Below are positions 22,503 to 31,223 of a stretch of 64,000 nucleotides of DNA, in pieces. A program made the translations under genes and the position numbers. Below the pieces are notes generated by a model that searched no databases, was not told the DNA's origin, and worked only from the letters and a program-made list of their open reading frames with translations. Source of the DNA: Pseudomonas monsensis (GTDB lineage Bacteria; Pseudomonadota; Gammaproteobacteria; Pseudomonadales; Pseudomonadaceae); the NCBI RefSeq assembly GCF_014268495.2, contig NZ_CP077087.1, positions 1,739,501-1,803,500 on the forward strand, given 5' to 3'. The first letter of the stretch is position 1, and each line of letters opens with the position of its first letter.

Positions 22503-24275
22503 TCAGCTCCGAGTTTCAAGATACGTCCGCCACCCGCCCAAATGGCTGATGTCCAGCGCACCTTCCAGACCATACGGTTCGCAGATAAATCCGCTCTCCC
22601 AACGCCCATCCGCCAACTGCACCTTGCCCAGTCCAAGCGGCGCCGGAATTCCGGTCAGGAACGAGCCCAATTCGCTGCTCGGCAACTCCCACACTTCCAC
22701 CGCAATCGCCACGCCGCCATGCTTGACTCGTACCATCCCCGGACGCAGTGGTGGGCCGCCGGCCAACGCATACAGTTGATAGTCCGGCGAACTGAACGTT
22801 GTCTCCAGCAAGCGCCCAACCCGCTGGGTCAGTTGCCAGTTCAACGCCAACCCCTGCAGATGCGCGCCACACACCACGATGCGTGCGCGATCATGGCGAG
22901 CTGCGTTCGCCGGTGTCGGCAGGTCGCAATCCAACTGACGCTGCAATGCATCGGCCACGCTCAGCAGGTATTGATCGGTAAACACCCGGCCAAACAACGT
23001 CACGCCCCACGGCAAACCGTTGGCCATGAACGCGCTCGGCACGGCGACGGCGGCGTAGTCGAGCAGGTTCATGAAGTTGGTGTAGTAACCCAGTTCGGAG
23101 TTGCGCAGCACCGGTTCTGCGTCCAGTTCGGCCAGTGTCACCGGGCGGCCGATGGTCGGGGTCAGTACGCAGTCGAGCCCTTCGAGTGCCTGGTCGCACA
23201 GGGCTTTCAGGGCTTGCAAGCGATACTGCGCGCGGAAGGTCTGCACGCCGGTCACCGCTGGCGCTTTGGCCAGCACGGCGCGGATCACCGGCAACACCGC
23301 TGCGGGATTCTGCTCCATCAGTTCACCGGCGACGCTGTAGCGCTCGGCGACCCACGGCCCTTCGTAGAGCAAGCGTGCGGCTTCGAGGAACGGCGACAGA
23401 TCCAGTTCAACCGCTTCGCCACCCAAAGCCTTGAGCCGGTCGATGGCATCGCCGAACAGCAGCGGGCTTTCGACGCAGCCGAAAAACTCAAGGTCCTGCG
23501 CGCGCGGCACACCGAAACGAAACGCCCGTGGCGCACCAAACGCCGAGCCGTCATTCCATGATGGATTGCGGCGGCTGTACTCATCACGCGGATCAAGTTT
23601 GGCGGTCAGCGCCAGCAATTGACTGGCCTCACGCGCAGTGGCGGTGAACGTAGTCACGCAATCCAGCGTGCGGCAAGCCGGCAGCACGCCGGCCGTGGAG
23701 ATCAGCCCTTTGCTCGCCTTCAACCCGACCAGATTGTTCAGCGCCGCCGGCACCCGACCGGAGCCTGCGGTGTCGGTGCCCAGGGCAAAACTCGCCACGC
23801 CCAATGCCACCGCCAGCGACGAACCGGCGCTGGAACCGCCGGACGGATACTCCGCCAACACGCTGTTGGGGCATGCGCCAAAAGGCGAGCGACTGCCATT
23901 GAGGCCGGTGGCGAACTGATCGAGATTGGTCTTGCCCAGCGGAATCGCCCCCAGCGCCAGCAATTGCTCGACGATGGTCGCCGAGCGCTCTGGCACGTAA
24001 GAAAAGTCCGGGCATGCGGCGGTGGTGGGAATGCCGGCCAGATCAATGTTGTCCTTGATCGCGAAGGGCACGCCGTACAGCGGCAGACTGTCGAGGTCAC
24101 GACCGTCGAAGGCGGCGAGGTACGGCTCCAGTTCTTCGGCGCTGAGCAGATGAATGAACAGGTGATAATCCGGGTTCAGCGCGGCGGCTTTTTCCCGCAG
24201 CTTCGGCAGCAGCTGACGCGGTGTGGTGGCGCCGGAGCGATAGGCCTGGCGCAGAACATCGAGTTGCAGATTCAT
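22503..24275 (-). CDS. atzF: Allophanate hydrolase
   Basis: A 590-residue amidase-signature enzyme that hydrolyses allophanate to ammonia and CO2. The catalytic triad is visible as Lys74 (FAIKDNID), cis-Ser148 (GGSSAGSS) and Ser172 (DTAGSGR). The C-terminal 170 residues (VVCGAHLQGLALNWQLTQR...AVEVWELP) form the extra domain typical of AtzF/DUR1,2-type enzymes. It is the last gene of the guanidine/urea operon, 24 bases after the carboxylase. The ATG at 24275 with AAGGA seven bases upstream is preferred over a TTG six codons earlier. Confidence 0.93.
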   Translation of the reverse strand: MNLQLDVLRQAYRSGATTPRQLLPKLREKAAALNPDYHLFIHLLSAEELEPYLAAFDGRDLDSLPLYGVPFAIKDNIDLAGIPTTAACPDFSYVPERSATIVEQLLALGAIPLGKTNLDQFATGLNGSRSPFGACPNSVLAEYPSGGSSAGSSLAVALGVASFALGTDTAGSGRVPAALNNLVGLKASKGLISTAGVLPACRTLDCVTTFTATAREASQLLALTAKLDPRDEYSRRNPSWNDGSAFGAPRAFRFGVPRAQDLEFFGCVESPLLFGDAIDRLKALGGEAVELDLSPFLEAARLLYEGPWVAERYSVAGELMEQNPAAVLPVIRAVLAKAPAVTGVQTFRAQYRLQALKALCDQALEGLDCVLTPTIGRPVTLAELDAEPVLRNSELGYYTNFMNLLDYAAVAVPSAFMANGLPWGVTLFGRVFTDQYLLSVADALQRQLDCDLPTPANAARHDRARIVVCGAHLQGLALNWQLTQRVGRLLETTFSSPDYQLYALAGGPPLRPGMVRVKHGGVAIAVEVWELPSSELGSFLTGIPAPLGLGKVQLADGRWESGFICEPYGLEGALDISHLGGWRTYLETRS

Positions 24276-24299
24276 GAGTTGATCCTTATCCAATTGGCT

Positions 24300-27200
24300 T
24301 CAGTCGAGTTCGAGTACCACGAGCCGTTGCCCGGCGCGCACCGCCGAACCGGGCTGCACGCGAATCTCGCGCACCACCCCGGCCATCGGCGCGAGTACCG
24401 GGATTTCCATCTTCATCGACTCGAGAATCACCAGCACATCGCCCGCCGCGACACGGCTGCCGGCCTCGACCTGCACCTGCCAGAGGTTGCCGGCAATGTG
24501 GCTGTCGACGCTGTGTTCACCGTCGACCAACGGCGAATCCTCGCTGCACGGCGCCAGGGCTTCTTCGCTGTCGAAATGTGCCTGGCCACTGGTGATCCAG
24601 CGTTCGCGCTCGGCATTGAAGGCGCCCTGTTGCTGAGCCCGAAACGCGCTGATGCTCTCGGCTTCACGGTTGAGAAACGCCTGATAATCGGCAAGGTTGA
24701 GCTGGCTGTGTTCGATGTTGAGTTCGAAGCGCCCGAGCGGAAAATCCCGGCGGATACGCAGCAGCTCGTCGGCGCTGACCGGGTAGAACCGGATCTGGTC
24801 GAAGAAGCGCAGCAGCCACGGTTTGCCATCGAACGCGGCGACTTCGCGATAGCGATTCCACATCTGCAACGTGCGCCCGACAAACTGATAACCGCCGGGG
24901 CCCTCCATGCCGTACACGCACAGGTAGGCGCCGCCGATGCCCACCGAATTCTCCGCAGTCCAGGTGCGTGCCGGGTTGTATTTGGTGGTCACCAGACGAT
25001 GGCGCGGGTCCAGCGGGGTCGCCACCGGGGCGCCGAGGTAAACGTCGCCAAGGCCCATCACCAGATAGCTTGCGTCGAACACTGTGCGCTGCACGTCGTC
25101 GAGGTTCGGCAGGTCGTTGATGCGGCGGATGAGCTCCAGATTGCTCGGGCACCACGGCGCGTCCTTGCGCACGGTGGTCATGTATTTTTCGATGGCCAGT
25201 TGGCAGGCCGGATCGTCCCAGGACAGCGGCAAATGCACGATGCGCGACGGCACTTGCAGATCGTTGGCCGCACACACCGCGTCCCATTCGCCGGCGATGA
25301 TGCCGAGCAGATCGGCGAGTGGCAGTTGCTCGGGCTGGTAGTGGATTTGCAGCGAGCGAATGCCGGGCGTGAGGTCGATCACGCCGTGCAGGGTTTTGCT
25401 TTCCAGCGCTTGCATGAGCGCGTGGGCGCGGAAGCGCAGGACGAGATTGAGTTCAGGCTCGCCGATTTCCAGGAGTAAATGAGTGTCGCCAGAAACCCGC
25501 CCGACAAGCCGCCTGTCACCCTGCCCCAACGTCAGCACCACAGGCGACACAATTCCCTGTGGGAGCTGGCTTGCCAGCGATGAAGTTGATGCGGTGTCTG
25601 GACGGGCCCCATCGCTGGCAAGCCAGCTCCCACAGGTATCCCACTGGCAGGCCAGGTTGCGGGCGTTTGAGAGAGAGACAGGGATGAACTGGATTTTATC
25701 GCCCGCCTTGAGCTGCCCCAGTTGCCAAAGGTCCGCCTCGATCACCGTCACCGGGCAGACAAAACCGCCAAGGCTCGGGCCGTCCGGGCCGAGGATCACC
25801 GGCATGTCACCGGTAAAGTCCACTGCACCGATTGCATACGGATTGTCGTGAATGTTCGATGGATGCAACCCGGCTTCACCGCCATCGGCGCGCACCCACT
25901 CCGGCTTCGGCCCGATCAGGCGCACGCCGGTGCGGCTGGAATTGAAATGCACTTCCCACAAGGTGGTGAAGAACGTGTTGATGTAGTTTTCGGTGAAGTA
26001 TTCCGGCGCGCCGTGCGGGCCGTAGATCACCCGGATCTGCCGCACCGCTGGCAACGCGGTGATGTGCTGTTCGGCCAGCTGCTGACCAGTACAGCGGTCA
26101 GTCAGCGCAGGGATATGCAACACATCCCCGGCACGCAATGCCCGACCACCATGGCCACCAAACTGGCCAAGGGTGAAGGTGCTTTTACTGCCCAGATAAT
26201 CCGGCACCTGCAAGCCACCGCGCAGGCACAGATAACTGCGTGCCCCGGCGCCGCTGATGCTGCCCAGATGCAGTGTCGCGCCCGCCGGGATCAGCAGGGC
26301 GGTATTCATTGGCGCGCTTTCCCCCTCAAGCGTCAGGCCAATCGGCGCACCGGTCACCGCGATCACCGCTTCACAGTTGAAGCGCAGCAGCGGCCCGCTC
26401 ATGGTGATTTCCAGTGCAGCTGCGCCTTCAGCGTTGCCGAGCAGGCGATTGCCCAGGCGCAGGGCGCGACTGTCCATCGGCCCGGACGGCGGCACACCGA
26501 CGGCCCAGTAACCGAGGCGACCGGGGTAGTCCTGCACGCTGGTTTGCGTGCCGGCGCCGAGCACTTCGAAAGTGTTGGCGCGGTAGACCAGATGCTCCAG
26601 GCAGCGGGTCCACGGCTCACCGCTGGCGAACGGCGTATCAAGGAGAATCTGCCGCAGATAATCACGGTTGGTTTCCACGCCGTACAACAGACTGTCGCCC
26701 AATGCTTGATGCAGCTCGGCACGCGCCTGTTCGAGGGTCGGCGCCCAGGTGATGACTTTGGCAAGCATCGGATCGAAGTAGGGCGGGATCTCGCAGCCGG
26801 CTTCGACCCAGGTATCAATGCGCAGTTGAATGCCGTTGGCCGGCGGGAATTCCACGGCCGTCAGCAAGCCCGGACTCGGCTGGAAATCGCGCCCCGGATC
26901 TTCCGCATACAGTCGCGCCTGAATCGCATGGCCTTCGGGTTTCAGTGCGCCATACAACGTGCTCAGCGGCGGCAGATCACCGGCCGCCAGTTCGATCATC
27001 CAGCGTACCAGGTCGACGCCCCAGACCTGTTCGGTGACGCCATGCTCCACCTGCAGCCGTGTGTTCACTTCGAGAAAATAGAAGCGCTGCGCCTCGCTGT
27101 CGAAGACGAATTCCACGGTGCCGGCGCTGCGGTAGTTCACCGCTTGCGCCAGTTTGATCGCCGCCGCGCACAGCGCTTCGGCCATGCCGTCCGGCAGGTT

Positions 27201-27932
27201 CGGTGCCGGGGTTTCTTCAAGGACTTTCTGGTTGCGCCGTTGCACCGAGCAGTCGCGTACGCCGAGGGCGATGACCTCACCGCGACCGTCGCCGAACACC
27301 TGTACCTCCAAGTGCCGGGCGCGCTGGATGTACTTCTCGATGAACACTCCGGCGTCGCTGAAATTGTTCTGGCCGAGGCGTTTCACCGCTTCGAACGACT
27401 CGCTCAGTTCGCTGGCATTGCGACACACACGCATGCCGATGCCGCCACCGCCGGCGGTGCTTTTCAGCATCACCGGATAGCCCACCTGTTCGCCGGCGAT
27501 CAGCGCGGCGTCGAGGCTGTCGAGCAGCTCGGTGCCTTCGAGCATCGGCACACCATGCTGTTTGGCCAGCGCGCGCGCGGTGTGCTTGAGACCGAACACC
27601 CGCAGTTGTTCGGCTGTAGGGCCGATGAACGCGATGCCGTGCGCTTCGCAGGCCTCGGCGAAGGCGGCGTTCTCGGACAGGAAACCGTAACCGGGATGAA
27701 TGGCAGTCGCGCCGCTGGCCGTGGCAATGGCGAGGATTTTGTCGACGGCCAGATAAGTGCCGGCGGCGGCCCCTTCACCGAGGCTGTGGGCTTCAGCGGC
27801 GTGCAGGATATGCAGGCTGGCGGCATCGGCTTCGGAATACACGGCGACGCCTTGCACTTGCAAGTCACGCAGCGTGCGCAGGATGCGGCAGGCGATGGCG
27901 CCCCGGTTGGCGATGAGGATTTTTTCGAACAT
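24300..27932 (-). CDS. uca: Biotin-dependent urea/guanidine carboxylase
   Basis: A 1210-residue multidomain carboxylase. The biotin carboxylase part is at about 1-450 (KILIANRGAIACRILRTL, GGGGIGMRVCRN). A carboxyltransferase region of KipA/KipI type is at about 455-1100 (TSVQDYPGRLGYWAVGVPPSGPMD; later YLGAPVATPLDPRHRLVTTKYNP). A biotinyl domain at the end has LESMKMEIPV, with biotin-Lys about 1174. Homologues were first called urea carboxylases. Those behind guanidine-I riboswitches with DUF1989 proteins are guanidine carboxylases, and this context favours that reading. Residues about 766-793 are encoded by a REP pair inserted in frame. Confidence 0.93.
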   Translation of the reverse strand: MFEKILIANRGAIACRILRTLRDLQVQGVAVYSEADAASLHILHAAEAHSLGEGAAAGTYLAVDKILAIATASGATAIHPGYGFLSENAAFAEACEAHGIAFIGPTAEQLRVFGLKHTARALAKQHGVPMLEGTELLDSLDAALIAGEQVGYPVMLKSTAGGGGIGMRVCRNASELSESFEAVKRLGQNNFSDAGVFIEKYIQRARHLEVQVFGDGRGEVIALGVRDCSVQRRNQKVLEETPAPNLPDGMAEALCAAAIKLAQAVNYRSAGTVEFVFDSEAQRFYFLEVNTRLQVEHGVTEQVWGVDLVRWMIELAAGDLPPLSTLYGALKPEGHAIQARLYAEDPGRDFQPSPGLLTAVEFPPANGIQLRIDTWVEAGCEIPPYFDPMLAKVITWAPTLEQARAELHQALGDSLLYGVETNRDYLRQILLDTPFASGEPWTRCLEHLVYRANTFEVLGAGTQTSVQDYPGRLGYWAVGVPPSGPMDSRALRLGNRLLGNAEGAAALEITMSGPLLRFNCEAVIAVTGAPIGLTLEGESAPMNTALLIPAGATLHLGSISGAGARSYLCLRGGLQVPDYLGSKSTFTLGQFGGHGGRALRAGDVLHIPALTDRCTGQQLAEQHITALPAVRQIRVIYGPHGAPEYFTENYINTFFTTLWEVHFNSSRTGVRLIGPKPEWVRADGGEAGLHPSNIHDNPYAIGAVDFTGDMPVILGPDGPSLGGFVCPVTVIEADLWQLGQLKAGDKIQFIPVSLSNARNLACQWDTCGSWLASDGARPDTASTSSLASQLPQGIVSPVVLTLGQGDRRLVGRVSGDTHLLLEIGEPELNLVLRFRAHALMQALESKTLHGVIDLTPGIRSLQIHYQPEQLPLADLLGIIAGEWDAVCAANDLQVPSRIVHLPLSWDDPACQLAIEKYMTTVRKDAPWCPSNLELIRRINDLPNLDDVQRTVFDASYLVMGLGDVYLGAPVATPLDPRHRLVTTKYNPARTWTAENSVGIGGAYLCVYGMEGPGGYQFVGRTLQMWNRYREVAAFDGKPWLLRFFDQIRFYPVSADELLRIRRDFPLGRFELNIEHSQLNLADYQAFLNREAESISAFRAQQQGAFNAERERWITSGQAHFDSEEALAPCSEDSPLVDGEHSVDSHIAGNLWQVQVEAGSRVAAGDVLVILESMKMEIPVLAPMAGVVREIRVQPGSAVRAGQRLVVLELD
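25556..25636. repeat. REP inverted pair inside the uca coding region
   Basis: Facing REP copies cctgtgggagctggcttgcc and ggcaagccagctcccacagg, separated by about 40 bases, lie entirely inside the open frame. On the coding strand they read as CGSWLASDG...SSLASQLPQG, in frame. No stop or frameshift is introduced. Confidence 0.92.
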
Positions 27933-28033
27933 GGCATAACCCCTGAAGGGGAAGCGGGCCGTCCCGCCGTTTTTCGACAGACATCCGGGCCGTCCCGGAT
28001 GAAAAAAACATTTACTTCAAATCACTACAGGTC

Positions 28034-28128
28034 CCTGTGGGAGCTGGCTTGCCAGCGATGACGCCGGCACTACCAACATCAATGGTGACTGACACACCGC
28101 TATCGCTGGCAAGCCAGCTCCCACAAGG
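28034..28128. repeat. REP inverted pair within the guanidine operon
   Basis: Facing REP copies lie in the 280-base gap between the DUF1989 gene and uca. They are of the same subtype as the pair inside uca (ggcttgccagcgatg). The hairpin may modulate expression of the downstream carboxylase and hydrolase genes. The rest of the gap holds no gene. Confidence 0.85.
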
Positions 28129-28212
28129 TTTAGGGGTGTCTGGGAGATTTCAGGCACTGCCCGGAACGCGCCTGGCACAGTGCGAAAAACCAACGGCGCA
28201 ATCGGCTCATGG

Positions 28213-28854
28213 TCAGTTCCATACCAGCAACTGCGCAGGTGTCGGGTTGTATGCGTTGCACGGGTTGTTCAATTGCGGGCAGTTGGAAATCAGCACGATC
28301 ACATCCATCTCCGCACGCAAATCGACGTACTTGCCCGGTGCCGAAATCCCGTCCTCGAAGGTCAGCCCGCCATCCGCCGTCACCGGCACATTCATGAAGA
28401 AATTGATGTTCGGCCCGATGTCGCCTTTGCCCAGCCGCCCGTCGTGGACGCAGGCGCGCAGGTAGTTGTCGCGGCAGCTGTGCATGTAGCGTTTTTCCAG
28501 GGCGTAGCGCACGGTATTGCTCTCTTGTGCGCAGGCGCCACCGAGGGTGTCGTGGCGCCCGCAGGTGTCGGCGACGATGGTCAGCATCGCGTGGCCGAGA
28601 TTGGAATACAGCACGCTGCCGGTGCTCAGGTAGACGCTGTTTTGCCGACGCAAGGTGCGTTGCACGTCGTAGCGCTCCTTGGGATTGGCGAGGCTGTAGA
28701 ACAAGGTGTCGATGGCCTGATTGCCTTCCAGGTCGAGGATGCGCAGGGTCTGGCCGGCCTTGACCTCCATCAGCCAGGGTTCACCGGCCGGGATCGTGGC
28801 GCGGTACACCGCTGTGTCGGGTTGTTTTTGCGAAGTGGCGATAGCAACGGACAT
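28213..28854 (-). CDS. DUF1989 protein, urea carboxylase-associated (carboxyguanidine deiminase subunit type)
   Basis: A 213-residue cytosolic protein of the urea-amidolyase-associated family (UAAP2 type). Motifs include ILDLEGNQAIDTLFYSL, TGSVLYSNLGHAMLTIVADTCGRHDTLGGACAQESN and INFFMNVPVTADG, with the cysteine/histidine set (CGRHD, CAQE, HSCRDN) that suggests zinc. In guanidine degradation, two DUF1989 proteins form the deiminase that turns carboxyguanidine into allophanate. It lies 12 bases after its paralogue and precedes uca. The subunit name (A or B) is not assigned here. Confidence 0.88.
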   Translation of the reverse strand: MSVAIATSQKQPDTAVYRATIPAGEPWLMEVKAGQTLRILDLEGNQAIDTLFYSLANPKERYDVQRTLRRQNSVYLSTGSVLYSNLGHAMLTIVADTCGRHDTLGGACAQESNTVRYALEKRYMHSCRDNYLRACVHDGRLGKGDIGPNINFFMNVPVTADGGLTFEDGISAPGKYVDLRAEMDVIVLISNCPQLNNPCNAYNPTPAQLLVWN

Positions 28855-28865
28855 GGCAGCGATCC

Positions 28866-29591
28866 TCAGGCGAACAAACGGTCGGTGTTGATAAAGCCGC
28901 GCTCGTTTTCCGGGCGCGAGGTGCGGCAGTGTTCGGCGACGCTCGCGTCGGCGTTCATCCAGCTCAGCTTCAAGGGTTTTGGCGCGTATTCCGGTGCCGG
29001 ATCCATCGGGTGTTGCAGGGCGGTGAGCACCACCAGCGTGTCCATCGGCGCGTACAACTCGATGTAGTCGCCGGCCCTGGAGTTGCCCTCGACGAAGTGG
29101 AAGCGTCCGGCGTCATCGACGTTCACGCGGCTGAACAGGTTGAGGGTCATCAGCAGGTCGGACAGGCCCAGCCCCCACTTGCCCAGTTCCACCAGCAGGT
29201 TGTCGGTGCCGTTGCGGAAGAAGCCGTTGCGCAGTTCCTGGTAACGGCCCTGGCCGTATTTCTCGGCCACTTCCTCGGCGCAGAGCACGCCGCCGAGGCT
29301 GTCGCTCCAGCCGCAGGTGTCGGCGGTGATCGCGGCCAGTACGCGGCCCATGTCCGAATACAGGCAATGGCCGCTGGTGAGCTTGGCGGTGTGTTGGCAT
29401 TTGAGGCTGTCGGGCAGGTTCAGCCGTTCGGTTTTTTCATTGGCATTGAGCAGGGTCAGGCTGACGTTGGCGCCGCCGCGCAGATCAGTCAGGCGCAGCA
29501 ATTGGCCGCGCTTCAACACGAAAGAGCGATGGCCGCCGCCGGGAAGCATTTCTTCGGCAAACGGTGGGAACAGTTGGGTCGAATCGGTCAT
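28866..29591 (-). CDS. DUF1989 protein, urea carboxylase-associated (second deiminase subunit type)
   Basis: A 241-residue paralogue of the next gene (UAAP1 type). Matching segments are LTDLRGGANVSLTLLNAN, TSGHCLYSDMGRVLAAITADTCGWSDSLGGVLCAEE and LMTLNLFSRVNVDDAGRFHFVEGN. The shared core [DE]-x-CG-x-x-D-x-LGG and a following cysteine are present in both, as expected for a heteromeric enzyme. It sits between the transporter ATPase gene and the other DUF1989 gene. Context strongly supports a role in carboxyguanidine deimination. Confidence 0.88.
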   Translation of the reverse strand: MTDSTQLFPPFAEEMLPGGGHRSFVLKRGQLLRLTDLRGGANVSLTLLNANEKTERLNLPDSLKCQHTAKLTSGHCLYSDMGRVLAAITADTCGWSDSLGGVLCAEEVAEKYGQGRYQELRNGFFRNGTDNLLVELGKWGLGLSDLLMTLNLFSRVNVDDAGRFHFVEGNSRAGDYIELYAPMDTLVVLTALQHPMDPAPEYAPKPLKLSWMNADASVAEHCRTSRPENERGFINTDRLFA

Positions 29592-29604
29592 TGGAGCAAT
29601 CCTC

Positions 29605-30393
29605 TCAAGCGGTGTGAAGGGCGCCTGCCAGTGGCAACGGCAGGGCGTCGACGGCGGCGCGTTGGGCGCAGCGGTCGCTGTTCAAAGGGATGTCGTAGGT
29701 GATGCGCGCGCCATAGGCGCCGGGGGCGTGCGGGTCGAGGCGAACCTTGTCGAACACCAGCAGCCGGGTGCCGAGACTGAAACCTTCGGACAGGTCATGG
29801 GTGACCATGAACACCGTCAGTTTCGTCTCGCGCCACAGCTCCAGCAGCAAGGCGTGCATGTCCTTGCGGATGCCCGGATCGAGCGCGCCAAACGGTTCGT
29901 CGAGCAGCAGCACCCGCGGTTTCATGATCAGCGCCTGGGCAATTGCCAGCCGTTGCTGCATGCCGCCGGACAGCTGCGCCGGGTATTTGTCGAGCGCATG
30001 GCCGAGGCCGACTTTGTCGAGCAATGCCGCGGCCTGTTCGCGCGCCTCACGTTTGGCGCTGCCGAACAACCGACCGAACAACGGCGAGCAAGGCAGTTCA
30101 AGGCCGAGGGCGACGTTGTCGAGCACGCTCAAATGCGGGAACACCGAGTAGCGCTGGAACACCACGCCACGGCTGGCATCCGGTTCGTTGGCCAGTGGCC
30201 GGCCGTCGAGCAGGATCGTGCCGCGACTGGCGGTTTCCTGCCCCAGCAGCAGGCGCAGGAAGGTCGATTTGCCGCAACCGGAGGCGCCGACCAGGGTGCA
30301 GAATTCACCCTCGTTGACGCTCAGGTTCAAGCCTTCGAGCACGACCTGATCGGCGTATTGCTGCCAGACGTTTTTGACTGTGATGAAGCTCAT
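29605..30393 (-). CDS. ABC transporter ATP-binding protein (guanidine/urea uptake)
   Basis: A 262-residue ATPase of the nitrate/taurine-type importer class. Walker A is GASGCGKST (36-44), the signature is LSGGMQQR, Walker B is VLLLDEP and the switch histidine is in MVTHD. Its ATG overlaps the permease stop by four bases (ATGA). It energises the permease encoded just upstream. The riboswitch at the head of the operon and the downstream degradation genes suggest guanidine as the substrate. Confidence 0.92.
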   Translation of the reverse strand: MSFITVKNVWQQYADQVVLEGLNLSVNEGEFCTLVGASGCGKSTFLRLLLGQETASRGTILLDGRPLANEPDASRGVVFQRYSVFPHLSVLDNVALGLELPCSPLFGRLFGSAKREAREQAAALLDKVGLGHALDKYPAQLSGGMQQRLAIAQALIMKPRVLLLDEPFGALDPGIRKDMHALLLELWRETKLTVFMVTHDLSEGFSLGTRLLVFDKVRLDPHAPGAYGARITYDIPLNSDRCAQRAAVDALPLPLAGALHTA

Positions 30394-31205
30394 TTGGCCG
30401 CCCCCTCATACCAAGGGAATGCGCGGCGGGTCAGGTATTTCAGGCCCCAATCCATCAGCCAGGCGAGGAGGGTGATCCACACCACGTACGGCAGGATCAC
30501 GTCCATCGCCAGATAACGCCGGACCAGAAAGATCCGGTAGCCGAGACCGTCGGTGGAAGCGATCGCCTCGGCGGCAATCAGGAACAGCCACGCCGAGCCG
30601 AGCATCAGCCGCAGCGAGATCAGCAAACGCGGCAGCAGTTGCGGCAGGACCACGCGCAGCATCAGCGTCCAGGTCGAGGCGCCGAGGGTCTGCGCCTTGA
30701 TCAGCAGTTCGACGGGGATTTCCCGGGCGCGCTGTTCCAGATCCCGGGCGAGGGCCGGAGTGATGCCGATCACGATCAGCATGACTTTCGACAACTCACC
30801 CAGACCGAAAACGATGAACAGGATCGGCAGGATCGCCAGCGGCGGCACCATCGACAGCACCGTCAGCAACGGCGACAACGGTGCGCCGAACAACGGCAAG
30901 GTGCCGGCAGCTATGCCCAGGCACAGCCCGGCCAGCGCAGCGATGCCGAGGCCGATGGCCAGACGCCGCAGGCTGGAGGCCGTGTCCTGCCACAACAGGT
31001 AATCACCGGTGCGGCTGTCGGCATTGAAGGCCAGTCGCTTTACCGCGTCGCTCATCTGTACCGCGCTAGGCAGCAGTTTGTCGTTGGGGTTGTCGGCCAG
31101 GCGCTCGGCCGAGCCCATGAAGTAGGCGAACAGCACCAGGGCGAACGGCAGGATCACCAACAGCAGGCGACTCGGGCGATCCGGGTGGTGATTGATCAGG
31201 CGCAT
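30390..31205 (-). CDS. ABC transporter permease (guanidine/urea uptake)
   Basis: A 271-residue inner-membrane protein with about six hydrophobic segments. The first is LLLVILPFALVLFAYFMG; later ones include LAIGLGIAALAGLCLGIAAG and LTVLSMVPPLAILPILFIVFGLG. The EAA-like loop is EIPVELLIKAQTLGASTWTLMLRVVLPQLLPRLL. It belongs to the NitT/TauT-type permeases. The ATG at 31205 has GGAGG eight bases upstream, so the TTG two codons earlier is not needed. The periplasmic partner is the gene 18 bases upstream. Confidence 0.92.
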   Translation of the reverse strand: MRLINHHPDRPSRLLLVILPFALVLFAYFMGSAERLADNPNDKLLPSAVQMSDAVKRLAFNADSRTGDYLLWQDTASSLRRLAIGLGIAALAGLCLGIAAGTLPLFGAPLSPLLTVLSMVPPLAILPILFIVFGLGELSKVMLIVIGITPALARDLEQRAREIPVELLIKAQTLGASTWTLMLRVVLPQLLPRLLISLRLMLGSAWLFLIAAEAIASTDGLGYRIFLVRRYLAMDVILPYVVWITLLAWLMDWGLKYLTRRAFPWYEGAAK

Positions 31206-31223
31206 GGCCAAATCCTCCGTGGT

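Noticed and set aside
24300..27932. The carboxylase as a plain urea carboxylase
   Set aside because: Not excluded by the protein alone, but the guanidine-I riboswitch and the two DUF1989 genes make guanidine the better-supported substrate.
23619..28061. Two very long plus-strand frames (about 619 and 779 codons) opposite uca and atzF
   Set aside because: Both are antisense to well-defined catalytic genes, show no domain and cross the REP sequences.
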